From NCBI GenBank assembly GCA_015056365.1, contig SVGM01000004.1, forward strand, positions 117,783 through 181,782: a stretch of DNA of 64,000 nucleotides. Direction: 5' to 3'. The stretch comes from Clostridiales bacterium. Its GTDB lineage: Bacteria; Bacillota; Clostridia; Christensenellales; Aristaeellaceae. Position numbers and translations under genes: made by a program. Position 1 is the first letter of the stretch. Every line of letters begins with the position of its first letter. Of this stretch, positions 1 through 7,877 are shown piece by piece. The notes under the pieces were generated by a model that worked only from the letters and a program-made list of their open reading frames with translations, had not been told where the DNA came from and did not search any database.

Positions 1-281
1 ATAAAGTGCATATTGGATACTGCATTGGCAGCCAATGGTGGAGGCTGGGCTATACCAGCGAAGCCTTTGCCGCCGTTATTCCGTTTTTCTTTGAGCAGGT
101 AAAGGCTCTCCGGATCGAATCGCAGCACGACCCCAACAACCCCAATTCCGGCAAGGTCATGGCCAAGTGCGGCCTTCGCTATGAAGGTACCCTTCGCAAA
201 GCTGACTGGAGCAATCAGGGGATCGTCGATGCATGCATGTACGGGTTGCTGGCGGAAGACTATTTCCAGACAAAAAGCTGA
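1..281 (+). CDS. GNAT family N-acetyltransferase, 3' part only
   Basis: C-terminal half of a RimJ/RimL-type acetyl-CoA-dependent N-acetyltransferase. The reading frame is open to the left edge, so the true start lies outside the window; an internal GTG at 6 is unlikely to be the start. Visible are the beta4 segment HIGYCIG, a GYTSEAF stretch that matches the acetyl-CoA binding loop of this family, and NPNSGKVMAKCGLRYEG, the usual end of the fold where a helix packs against the cofactor. The substrate (ribosomal protein, amino acid or drug) cannot be told from this fragment. Confidence 0.85.
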   Translation, partial: KVHIGYCIGSQWWRLGYTSEAFAAVIPFFFEQVKALRIESQHDPNNPNSGKVMAKCGLRYEGTLRKADWSNQGIVDACMYGLLAEDYFQTKS

Positions 282-398
282 CGTTCCCTTCTATTTCCCA
301 ACAAAAAACAGGATCCTTACAGTGAGGGGGGATGAAAAGGATGGAGTTATCCTCCTCTTTTCGTCTTGCAAATAACGGAACCGCAAGCCTTGGCTGGC

Positions 399-428
399 TT
401 GTAGTTTTGTGCACTGCTGTGATAGAAT
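399..428 (+). promoter_or_regulatory. Probable sigma-A promoter of the 466 acetyltransferase gene
   Basis: TTGTAG (399-404), an 18-base spacer and TAGAAT (423-428). It overlaps the upstream in-frame start codons at 409 and 427, which argues that translation begins further down, at 466. Confidence 0.5.
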
Positions 429-465
429 GAAAGCGATAAACTTGAATTTGACGGAGTTGAGCGAA

Positions 466-936
466 ATGGAATGCGTTAAAATTGGTGAGCATGATTATGG
501 TGAATTTCACGGGTTGACAAATTCTTATTATCGTGAAGGTGAAGACGAGAACACACCGCAAGAGGTAATCGATTCCTTTGTCCGTTTGATGTTTGACAAA
601 GTGATAAACAATGAGATATATGGTTGCTTTGTAAAAGACGAGCATAAATATATTGGTTTTGCATTGTGGGCAGTTGATACTGAAGACTTTGCGTTTAGTG
701 AGATGCCAGGGTTTGGCACGATTCTGGAGATTGGTCTGATTCCTTCTTATCGAGCCTCTGGTTTGGGAAAGAATTTGGTTACATATATCGAAAACAGCTT
801 GCAGAAAAACCAAATAGCACAATGCTATGTATCCGCTTATGGACCTGCACAAAAATTCTGGGCAAGTTGCGGATACGTAGAAAATGGGTCAAAAGCAAGT
901 AACGGTCTGCCCATTATGATAAAAACAATCGTTTAA
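466..936 (+). CDS. GNAT family N-acetyltransferase
   Basis: A 156-residue single-domain acetyltransferase. The core shows the family pattern: a central strand ending in ILEIGLIPSYRASGLGKNLV, which carries the acetyl-CoA pyrophosphate-binding loop, then a helix, and a C-terminal AQKFWASCGYVENG segment typical of the last strands. I chose ATG 466 because GGAG lies nine bases upstream, while the in-frame starts at 409 and 427 fall inside a promoter-like sequence. The gene is visibly richer in A and T than its neighbours and stands alone between its own promoter and a strong terminator, which suggests it was acquired. The substrate is unknown. Confidence 0.85.
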   Translation: MECVKIGEHDYGEFHGLTNSYYREGEDENTPQEVIDSFVRLMFDKVINNEIYGCFVKDEHKYIGFALWAVDTEDFAFSEMPGFGTILEIGLIPSYRASGLGKNLVTYIENSLQKNQIAQCYVSAYGPAQKFWASCGYVENGSKASNGLPIMIKTIV

Positions 937-1033
937 CCAATTCCAATTTGGCGAGCAGCCCAAAATCCACAGGAGGGCGCAATTATACGCACTGTACCAG
1001 TGCATTGCGTTTATACAGGTACATATAAGTAAA

Positions 1034-1070
1034 CGTGCATCCGGCATATCACCGGATGCACGTCTTTTCT
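1034..1070 (+). terminator. Rho-independent terminator
   Basis: Eleven-base perfect arms CGTGCATCCGG / CCGGATGCACG with a seven-base loop, followed by TCTTTTCTTG. It ends the plus-strand acetyltransferase transcript and may also stop the converging response-regulator operon. Confidence 0.85.
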
Positions 1071-1129
1071 TGTTGCTGGATAACTTGTTCCTTGACAGTT
1101 CTCCCCCCAGGATCCTGTTTTTTGTTGAT

Positions 1130-1882
1130 TTACCGGAACATTTGCTCCAGCTCGTCGTATTTTTCATGGGTAATCAACGCATCATGCCTGGTACCTTCCA
1201 GCCTGACCACATACGTCCAGCGTCCATAGGGCGTGATGTCCTTGATGTGATTCAGGTTGATGATATAGCTCTTGTGGCAGCGGAAAAAACTCTCTTTGGG
1301 GAGCCGCTCTTCCATCTCCGCCAAGGAATCGCCTGTGACATAACGCTCGTCCCGGGTGGTGTAAAGCACCGTGGATCTTTCTTCGCGCTGCACCAGCAGA
1401 ATATCCTTGAGGTCGATGAAGCTGACGCCGTTTCGATGATGAAGCATCAGCCGCCCGCTGACCGACCGCTCTTGCCGGTTCACCTCCGGCGCGGATACCC
1501 GTCCCTTGCGCTGCTCGATGCGCTGTCTTGCCCGTTCCAATGTCTGGATCACGCGCTCCACCTTAAAGGGCTTGACCATGTAGTCAAATGCATAAACCTC
1601 GAAGGCGTCGCCCATGTAAGCGTCGTGGGCGGTAGCGAAGATGACGATCATGGACGGATCCATATCCTGAAGGCTTCGGGCGCATTCGATACCTGTCATC
1701 TCAGGCATTTCCACATCCAGAAAAGCGACGTCCGGCTTGATCGTCTCCGCCAGTTCCACGGCCTCCCGGCCATTGGACGCCTCCGCGCAGAGGGTGAACC
1801 CCTCCACACGGGAAACCAGCTTGCGAAGTACCAGCCTCATTCCTTCGTCGTCATCAGCAATCAGTACCTTGATATCCGTCAT
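1130..1882 (-). CDS. LytTR-family response regulator
   Basis: A 250-residue two-domain regulator. Residues 1-120 form a receiver: paired acidic residues in VLIADDDEGM, the phosphoacceptor Asp in DVAFLDVEMPEMTG, and the conserved Lys in DYMVKPF. Residues about 145-250 form a LytTR DNA-binding domain (FIDLKDILLVQREERSTVLYT; ESFFRCHKSYIINL). Start ATG 1882 is preferred over the in-frame ATG at 1894 because GAGGA lies five bases before it. The upstream gene overlaps the 1894 start (ATGA). No histidine kinase is nearby, so it is an orphan here. It is the last gene of a run with nfeD, floA and a small anchored protein, so its job may concern membrane or envelope state. Confidence 0.92.
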   Translation of the reverse strand: MTDIKVLIADDDEGMRLVLRKLVSRVEGFTLCAEASNGREAVELAETIKPDVAFLDVEMPEMTGIECARSLQDMDPSMIVIFATAHDAYMGDAFEVYAFDYMVKPFKVERVIQTLERARQRIEQRKGRVSAPEVNRQERSVSGRLMLHHRNGVSFIDLKDILLVQREERSTVLYTTRDERYVTGDSLAEMEERLPKESFFRCHKSYIINLNHIKDITPYGRWTYVVRLEGTRHDALITHEKYDELEQMFR

Positions 1883-1890
1883 ATCGTTCC

Positions 1891-2418
1891 TCATCTATTC
1901 CATCTTGACACACTGGGGCGTGTCAGAATCTCGCTCATCACAACGCCGCGAACCACTTCGCTCGCGTTCCACATTGATCCATTCCCGCCGTGAGCGCCAA
2001 AGAGGCTTTCGCCAACAGGTGAAAGGCTGCTTTCGCCATGACTCAGCGAAGGATCGCAGGCATCTTCGCCCTCGGTGGAATGGTAGGCCAGGCTGCCTGG
2101 GGCTCGCCCTGGCATAAGCTCTTCGCTTGCCAGGAGCGGCCGAGACAGACCCTCATAAGACTGAGGCTTTGGAGCGGCGTGATTTTTCTTCGTCTGTGCT
2201 TTTGGGGCAGCGGTGCCCGCAGAAGCAGCTTTCGCTTGATAGACAGGCTTTGTTTCGGAAGATGTTTCAAACATGGATTGCATCTCGGAAAACACCTTCT
2301 GCGCTGCAGAAGAGGTTCTGCTGCCCTTCTGCGCGGTTTTTTTCTTGCCTTTGTTCAATTTCTTGACGATTGTCGAAACAACCCACATCATGATCAGAAA
2401 TGAGATTAACCCGTCCAC
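1891..2418 (-). CDS. Small membrane-anchored protein of unknown function
   Basis: A 175-residue protein I do not recognise. It begins with one hydrophobic segment (about residues 3-17, DGLISFLIMMWVVST) followed by a basic stretch (KKLNKGKKK), an N-terminal anchor with a cytoplasmic tail by the positive-inside rule. The rest is low-complexity, rich in Ala, Ser, Pro and Lys, and probably disordered. It sits 30 bases after floA and its stop overlaps an upstream start codon of the LytTR regulator, so it is co-transcribed with both. The context suggests an accessory of the flotillin system or of the regulator; the sequence alone gives no function. Confidence 0.75.
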   Translation of the reverse strand: MDGLISFLIMMWVVSTIVKKLNKGKKKTAQKGSRTSSAAQKVFSEMQSMFETSSETKPVYQAKAASAGTAAPKAQTKKNHAAPKPQSYEGLSRPLLASEELMPGRAPGSLAYHSTEGEDACDPSLSHGESSLSPVGESLFGAHGGNGSMWNASEVVRGVVMSEILTRPSVSRWNR

Positions 2419-2448
2419 CCACTCACCTCCTTTGCCGTGTCGATGGGA

Positions 2449-3513
2449 TTACTTCTTCTCTTCACCGGGCACAGGAGCACTGGCGGGGGTAGTGGCCTTG
2501 GCAATGCCTTCGCGCATGCTGGTATCGGCTTCCACATTCTTCATCTGGAAGTAGTCCATCACGCCAAGCTTGCCTTCACGCAGAGCGGTAGCCATGGCCT
2601 TGGGCACTTCGGCTTCGGCTTCCACAACGCGGGCGCGCATTTCCTGCACAGCAGCCTTCATTTCCTGCTCGTGGGCAACAGCCATGGCGCGGCGTTCTTC
2701 AGCGCGGGCCTGGGCAATGCGGCGGTCAGCTTCCGCCTGATCCATCTGCAACTGGGCGCCAACGTTGCGGCCAACGTCCACGTCTGCGATGTCGATAGAA
2801 AGAATTTCAAAGGCCGTACCGGCATCCAGGCCCTTGCTCAGCACGGTGCGGCTGATCAGGTCGGGATTCTCCAGAACTTCCTTATGGGTAGCGCTGGAAC
2901 CAACGGTGGTAACGATACCTTCGCCAACGCGGGCGATGATGGTTTCTTCACCGGCACCGCCGACCAGGCGCTCAATGTTAGTGCGAACGGTAACGCGAGC
3001 CTTGGCACGCAGTTCGATACCGTCCTTGGCGATAGCGGCGACCACGGGGGTCTCGATCACTTTGGGGGTAACGCTCATCTGGACAGCCTGCAGCACGTCG
3101 CGGCCAGCCAGGTCGATGGCGCAAGCCTTTTCAAAGGGCAGCTCAATAGCGGAACGCTGGGCTGCGATGAGGGCGTTGATCACGCGGTCCACGTTACCAC
3201 CGGCCAGATAGTGGGTTTCCAGCTGGGACAGGTTCATGCTCAAGCCAGCTTTGCGGGCCTTGATGAGGGGCTCCACCAGACGCTTGGGCTGGATGCGGCG
3301 CAAGCGCATACCCACCAGAGAAGCGATGCTTACATGCACGCCGGCAGCCAGAGAGGTGATCCACAGGCCCAGAGGCACGAAGCGCAGGAAAATGAGAATG
3401 GCAATCAACGCCACCACCAGAATGACTACGATCCAGCCAGCAGCGCTGGAATCATAGCTACGGGTGCTGAAGTTACGGGACATGCTGGACAGCAAAGAAA
3501 ACAAAGATTCCAT
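2449..3513 (-). CDS. floA: Flotillin-like protein FloA
   Basis: A 354-residue member of the UPF0365/FloA family, which assembles into foci in the membrane and organises functional microdomains. Residues about 24-60 hold two closely spaced hydrophobic stretches forming the membrane hairpin. A SPFH/band-7-like domain follows ([22 protein letters not shown]), then an Ala/Glu-rich coiled coil ([20 protein letters not shown]) needed for oligomerisation in this family. Length and domain order match B. subtilis FloA (about 331 residues), with a slightly longer N-terminus. It lies 33 bases downstream of nfeD, the normal partner, and upstream of a small anchored protein and a LytTR regulator. Confidence 0.96.
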   Translation of the reverse strand: MESLFSLLSSMSRNFSTRSYDSSAAGWIVVILVVALIAILIFLRFVPLGLWITSLAAGVHVSIASLVGMRLRRIQPKRLVEPLIKARKAGLSMNLSQLETHYLAGGNVDRVINALIAAQRSAIELPFEKACAIDLAGRDVLQAVQMSVTPKVIETPVVAAIAKDGIELRAKARVTVRTNIERLVGGAGEETIIARVGEGIVTTVGSSATHKEVLENPDLISRTVLSKGLDAGTAFEILSIDIADVDVGRNVGAQLQMDQAEADRRIAQARAEERRAMAVAHEQEMKAAVQEMRARVVEAEAEVPKAMATALREGKLGVMDYFQMKNVEADTSMREGIAKATTPASAPVPGEEKK

Positions 3514-3546
3514 ATTACAGACTCCTTTCTTTATCCCAACGCGGCA

Positions 3547-4047
3547 CTACTCGCCGCGCAGTTCACGAACAATCACATTCCGGCCATCCACCCGCAGCAC
3601 CTTGACCGGCGTATCCTTGGCAATGAACACGCCGTCGGCCTGAACGTTCAGACGGACGCCGTCAAACTCAGCCATGCCGGTGGGGCGAAGCGCGGAAGTG
3701 GTGATGCCTTCCTTGTCGATGAACACCTTGAGATCCTCGGAAACGTCCAGAGACATAGCGTCCTCCGTATCGTTGAGGATCATGGGCGATTTTGACAGCT
3801 TACCCTTGCTGACCGAACGCAGAATCAGCGACACCACAATGCCCACAATGGCAAGGATGCACACCGTGATCCCCAGCGCAGCCATACCGCCGTGCTTGAC
3901 ATACGTCATCACGATCACCGCGATCTGCAGGATGCAGCCGGCGATGCCCGGCAGACCAAAACCAGGCATAAACGCCTCCACGATCAAAAGGCCCATACCG
4001 AACAAAAACATCAGGATAATGGGCAGATTCTCAAGCAAAAATTCCAT
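3547..4047 (-). CDS. NfeD family membrane protein
   Basis: A 166-residue short-type NfeD. Three or four hydrophobic segments (residues about 8-85) begin with LPIILMFLFGMGLLIVEAFMPGFG, where the EAFxPGFG pattern is a hallmark of the family. The C-terminal part is a soluble OB-fold domain (LRPTGMAEFDGVRLNVQADG; TPVKVLRVDGRNVIV), also standard. I start at ATG 4047, which has GGGAGG seven bases upstream; the longer frame to 4116 lacks such a site and runs through the promoter. NfeD proteins pair with flotillins, and floA follows directly. First gene of this part of the run, with its own promoter. Confidence 0.93.
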   Translation of the reverse strand: MEFLLENLPIILMFLFGMGLLIVEAFMPGFGLPGIAGCILQIAVIVMTYVKHGGMAALGITVCILAIVGIVVSLILRSVSKGKLSKSPMILNDTEDAMSLDVSEDLKVFIDKEGITTSALRPTGMAEFDGVRLNVQADGVFIAKDTPVKVLRVDGRNVIVRELRGE

Positions 4048-4087
4048 ACATGTACCTCCCATGCCTTCCGGCATTTGTTTCGAGTGT

Positions 4088-4116
4088 ATCTTAGCACAGC
4101 CCCAAGCGGTTGTCAT
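4088..4116 (-). promoter_or_regulatory. Sigma-A-type promoter of the nfeD-floA operon
   Basis: On the minus strand ATGACA, a 17-base spacer and TAAGAT, ending about 40 bases before the nfeD start. It separates the nfeD operon from the glycosylase gene upstream. Confidence 0.6.
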
Positions 4117-4148
4117 GGGATAGGCGCTGCGCTATACATCCCGTGCGC

Positions 4149-4769
4149 TCAAATGTCACTTTTTTCAGGCGAACGCGCACGAAGGGAATCCCGCAGGATG
4201 GTCAGATCATTTTGATATACCTCTGTTAAGGAACGGTTGTAGATTACGGACGCCGGATGGTACAACGCGAACAGCGGCAGGGTAAACGCTTGCGCCTCAG
4301 GCGGCGCGATCACAGCGCGGCTCCACTGGCCGTGCAAATGACCCACCGTATCCTGGATAAACGCTTGGAGCGCCACATTGCCCAGAGTGACCAATGCACA
4401 GGGACGCACGATAGCGATCTCCCGCATCAGCCAAGGCGTAAACAGCGCCTTTTCTTCCGCATTGGGCGGCCGGTTGACCGTTCCCCCGGAAGCGCTCTGC
4501 TTGGTGGGGCGGATCTTTACCACATTGCTCACATACAGCTGCTCCCTCTCCAGCCCTACCGCCTCCAGAAAAGCAGTCAGGTTCTTTCCCGCTTTTCCGA
4601 CAAAGGGTTTGCCCTGCAGCGTTTCCTGCTCGCCCGGCGCTTCGCCGATGAGCATGAGAACCGGGTTCTCGCTCAATCCGTCGCCAAACACCAGCGGGCA
4701 CTGTCCTTCAGGGGATAGTGCTTGAAAGAAAGCCGTACATTCCTGTTGAAAACGCACCAGCGGATGCAT
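4149..4769 (-). CDS. Uracil-DNA glycosylase superfamily protein (family 4-like)
   Basis: A 206-residue protein of the UDG fold, expected to remove uracil or related bases from DNA. Motif A is LIGEAPGEQE, then PFVGKAGKNL and the C-terminal motif YHPASV, all as in family 4 enzymes. Family 4 enzymes carry a 4Fe-4S cluster held by four Cys including an N-terminal CxxC. Here the N-terminus has only two widely separated Cys and I count three in all, so the cluster is probably absent. ATG 4769 is chosen because GGAGG lies six bases upstream, while the ATG at 4775 touches the ribosome site. It ends a long minus-strand run with trmL and recG. Confidence 0.85.
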   Translation of the reverse strand: MHPLVRFQQECTAFFQALSPEGQCPLVFGDGLSENPVLMLIGEAPGEQETLQGKPFVGKAGKNLTAFLEAVGLEREQLYVSNVVKIRPTKQSASGGTVNRPPNAEEKALFTPWLMREIAIVRPCALVTLGNVALQAFIQDTVGHLHGQWSRAVIAPPEAQAFTLPLFALYHPASVIYNRSLTEVYQNDLTILRDSLRARSPEKSDI

Positions 4770-4827
4770 CGTCATCCTCCTTCACCGACCGGATAACGCT
4801 ATTGTATCCGGCTGACTGCTGCCTAAA

Positions 4828-5244
4828 TCAGCGAATACCGCTTTGCAAAAGCACAAATGAGTGCAGAATATCTGTGCGCAGCCAGTCCACCAGTGTAAGC
4901 AGCATCGCCACCAGCACAAAAATGACAAAAACGCCCACCAATGAGCTGATCACATCAAAAGCGTGAATGGCTGCAGTGAAGTTGCCTTCCGATTCCACCT
5001 CGTCATTGAGATCATCATAGGCAGCATCGTCTTCATATGCGCCGGCCTCCAACTCATAGTCAGCATAGCCAGCTTCCGGGTAGGTGGAATAAGCCACTTC
5101 CTGATACAGGCCCGGGTCATCCGCGTATTCCTGCTGCCCAGCATATGCCTGATCCATCTCGTCATAGGGTTCCAGAACCTCGTCCAGCCTGAGCGGGGGA
5201 TTCTCCATCTCCAGCTCCTGCCGTCTGTTGAAACGTCTGCCCAT
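4828..5244 (-). CDS. Acidic Tyr-rich single-pass membrane protein, unknown
   Basis: A 138-residue protein that I do not recognise. The first 90 residues are basic only at the very start (MGRRFNRRQE) and then strongly acidic and Tyr-rich (repeated EYADD, GYADYE, AYEDD, AYDDL patterns), very likely disordered. Residues about 95-120 form one transmembrane helix (VISSLVGVFVIFVLVAMLLTLV), leaving a short tail. A GGAGG site precedes the ATG. It sits between trmL and the glycosylase with short gaps on both sides, so it is co-transcribed. The acidic Tyr-rich domain on a C-terminal anchor would lie in the cytoplasm if the N-terminus stays in. Confidence 0.75.
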   Translation of the reverse strand: MGRRFNRRQELEMENPPLRLDEVLEPYDEMDQAYAGQQEYADDPGLYQEVAYSTYPEAGYADYELEAGAYEDDAAYDDLNDEVESEGNFTAAIHAFDVISSLVGVFVIFVLVAMLLTLVDWLRTDILHSFVLLQSGIR

Positions 5245-5283
5245 GCTGAACCTCCTTTGGCTGTTTATCTACCAAACGAATCG

Positions 5284-5799
5284 TCAAACGTAATCCATCC
5301 ATGGCGCAACATCGTCCTGACGACCGGTCAGTGCGCCTGACTCCTGCATGCCGGGAAAACCATTGCTTTTCAGGGCCTCATAAAGCACGATGGCCACAGA
5401 ATTGCTCAAATTCAGACTTCGGGCCTCCGGCACCATGGGAATACGCACGCAGCGGTCATAAACCCGCTCCAGCAGGCTTTCCGGCAAGCCCCGGGTTTCG
5501 CAGCCAAAGACAAGAAAATCGTCGGGGCGGTACTCCGCCTGTACATAGCTGCGAGGCGCCTTGGTGGAGAGAAAATGCATGCGGGCGTCGGGGTGCGCTG
5601 CCAGAAATTCGTCAAAATTCTCGTAGACACGGTAGCGCATCATGTGCCAGTAGTCCAGGCCAGCGCGTTTGAGGTACTTGTCCTCCAGGGAAAATCCCAG
5701 CGGTTTGATCAGATGCAGCATGCTGCCTGTGGCCGCACAGGTACGGGCGATATTGCCCGTGTTCTGGGGGATTTCCGGCTGATACAACACAATATTCAT
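5284..5799 (-). CDS. trmL: tRNA (cytidine(34)-2'-O)-methyltransferase TrmL
   Basis: A 171-residue minimal SPOUT methyltransferase that methylates the 2'-OH of the wobble base of tRNA-Leu isoacceptors, using S-adenosylmethionine. All three SPOUT motifs are visible: NTGNIARTC near residue 14, VFGCETRGLPE about residue 97, and MVPEARSLNLSNSVAIVLYEAL about residue 121, which form the trefoil knot. The length is close to the usual 150-170. The ribosome site GAGGTGA precedes ATG. It follows recG by 48 bases in the same direction. Confidence 0.95.
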   Translation of the reverse strand: MNIVLYQPEIPQNTGNIARTCAATGSMLHLIKPLGFSLEDKYLKRAGLDYWHMMRYRVYENFDEFLAAHPDARMHFLSTKAPRSYVQAEYRPDDFLVFGCETRGLPESLLERVYDRCVRIPMVPEARSLNLSNSVAIVLYEALKSNGFPGMQESGALTGRQDDVAPWMDYV

Positions 5800-5847
5800 G
5801 GGTTCACCTCACGGTCTTTCTCAATCATGGATGGAAACGAACGCCTG

Positions 5848-7875
5848 TCAGCTGATGGAGATGCTCCGGTCAAGGACGGTCATGTGTTTTTCTGCCGCCC
5901 GGGATACTATCTGCCACTCTTCATCCAGTTCTGGCTTTGCCTGCAGTTCCTGAGCGCAACCTGCCGCTTCATAGAGCAGCTCCATAGAGCCAAAAGCCAC
6001 TGCGCCGCCCGGCAGCAATGCTTCGCCGTGTTGCCGCGTACCCAGCAATTCGCCGGGGCCGCGAAGTTCCAGATCCTTTCGGGCGATTTCGAAACCATCG
6101 TTGGTCTGTGTCAGCGCCCGCAGGCGTTCGTTGGCCTTGCTGAGCAAAAAGCACCAGCTCTGCTGATCGCCGCGTCCCACGCGCCCACGCAGCTGGTGAA
6201 GCTGGGCTAGACCGTAGCGATCGGCGTCTTCAATCATCATCATGGAGGCGTTGGGCACGTTAACGCCCACCTCGATCACCGTGGTCGCCACCAGCACCTG
6301 GATCTCGCCGGCAGCGAAGGCATTCAGCGTCTCCTGTTTCTCGGCGGCGGGCTGACCGCCGTAGGTAAGCCCTACGCGATACGCCTTCAGTTCGCCTGCC
6401 TGCAGCTTGGCCGCATAAGGTTTTGCAGCCTTCAGGGGATCGGTGGTTTCGCTTTCCTCCACCAGAGGACAAACGATATAGGCCTGCCTGCCCTCATCCA
6501 GTTCCTTGCGCAAAAATCCATACATGCCCTGCCGTTTTTCCTCCGGAACAATGCGCGTGGTCACCGGTTTGCGTCCGGGGGGCAGCTCGTCGATAATGCT
6601 GATATCCAGATCTCCAAACATTACCAGCGCCAGCGTACGGGGAATGGGCGTGGCGGACATGACCAGCAGATGGGGAGCACAGATGTCCTCACCCTGCCCG
6701 GAAACGCCTTTATTGATCAGGGCGGTGCGCTGTGCCACGCCGAAACGATGCTGCTCGTCGGTAATGCACAGACCAAGTCTGGCGTAGGTGACCTGCTGTC
6801 CGATGAGCGCATGGGTCCCGATCACGATCTGCCATCGCCCGCTTGCAATATTCTCCAGCGCCGCCCTGCGCTCCCGGACGGGCATGCCGCCCAGCAAAAG
6901 TCCGCAGCCGATGCCCTGTTTTTCGCAAAACACGCGAAGGTTCTCGTAGTGCTGCCGCGCCAGGATCTCCGTGGGCGCCATCAGCGCTGACTGATAACCG
7001 GCTTTGGCGCAGAGTACCATTGCGCCAAGCGCTACTGCTGTTTTTCCGCAGCCCACATCGCCCTGCACCATGCGTACCATGGCCGCAGGACGGGCCAGGT
7101 CGTCGGCAATCTCCCGAAGGGTACGCCGCTGCGCCGCTGTGGGCTGAAACGGCATATTCTGCCAGAACAGCGCGGTATCCGCAGCGCCGATCTCCATGGC
7201 ATATCCCCTACGCCGCAACTCCTTGAGCCCAAGAACCGCCGCCTGATAAAGCAGCATCTGTTCAAAGGCGAAGCGGCGCTGCGCCCGTGCCACTTCCTCC
7301 ATGCTGGAGGGGCGATGCAGGGCACGGATACATTCTGCGCCGCTGCACAGATCGTGGCGACGAATCACACCTTCGGGCAAGGTTTCCGGGCACAGGACGT
7401 CCACATACGCCAGCGCCTGCGCAACAATATCTTCATGGACTCTGTGGGGCAGTCCGTCGATGGGACGGTAGACCGGGAGGATGGCCAGTTCCTTTTCCAC
7501 CGAGGGATTGATCAGCTGCTTCTTGCCGGCATGGGAGCTGACCACCCCGTACAGCCGGATGCGGGTGACCTTATTGAGGTTTTCGCGCATCCATGGCTGA
7601 TTGAACCAACAAGCCGTCAGGGCGCCGGTATCATCAGAAAGCACGCAGGTAACGCGGCTCTTTTTCCCGAAGCGGCTCAGTTTTGCCTCTTGCTCGCGCA
7701 CCAGTTCAAAGGTACACCGTTCGCCTTCCAACGCTTGTGCAACCGTGCTGACTGCGCTGGTATCCTTGTATTTCACGGGCACGGCATATAAAAGATCACG
7801 CAACGAGTTGATCCCCGCTGCGTGTAAAGCTTGAAGTCGATTTTTTCCTATGCCGTGAAGCTGTGCAAGTTCCAT
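5848..7875 (-). CDS. recG: ATP-dependent DNA helicase RecG
   Basis: A 675-residue branched-DNA helicase that remodels stalled forks and Holliday junctions. The N-terminal wedge domain carries an OB fold (about 60-150), then helicase domain 1 with Walker A GDVGCGKTAVALG, the DEQH box in CITDEQHRFGV and motif III SATPIPRTLA, and domain 2 with VATTVIEVGVNVPNA and the arginine-finger motif QLRGRVGRG. Length matches B. subtilis RecG (682). The start ATG has GGAG five bases upstream, and only two bases separate it from the DAK2-family gene, so the two are co-transcribed; this order is common in Bacillota. Confidence 0.98.
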   Translation of the reverse strand: MELAQLHGIGKNRLQALHAAGINSLRDLLYAVPVKYKDTSAVSTVAQALEGERCTFELVREQEAKLSRFGKKSRVTCVLSDDTGALTACWFNQPWMRENLNKVTRIRLYGVVSSHAGKKQLINPSVEKELAILPVYRPIDGLPHRVHEDIVAQALAYVDVLCPETLPEGVIRRHDLCSGAECIRALHRPSSMEEVARAQRRFAFEQMLLYQAAVLGLKELRRRGYAMEIGAADTALFWQNMPFQPTAAQRRTLREIADDLARPAAMVRMVQGDVGCGKTAVALGAMVLCAKAGYQSALMAPTEILARQHYENLRVFCEKQGIGCGLLLGGMPVRERRAALENIASGRWQIVIGTHALIGQQVTYARLGLCITDEQHRFGVAQRTALINKGVSGQGEDICAPHLLVMSATPIPRTLALVMFGDLDISIIDELPPGRKPVTTRIVPEEKRQGMYGFLRKELDEGRQAYIVCPLVEESETTDPLKAAKPYAAKLQAGELKAYRVGLTYGGQPAAEKQETLNAFAAGEIQVLVATTVIEVGVNVPNASMMMIEDADRYGLAQLHQLRGRVGRGDQQSWCFLLSKANERLRALTQTNDGFEIARKDLELRGPGELLGTRQHGEALLPGGAVAFGSMELLYEAAGCAQELQAKPELDEEWQIVSRAAEKHMTVLDRSISIS

Positions 7876-7877
7876 GC

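Noticed and set aside
2437..3795. A 452-codon plus-strand frame spanning floA and part of nfeD
   Set aside because: Antisense shadow crossing two real genes; no start signal.
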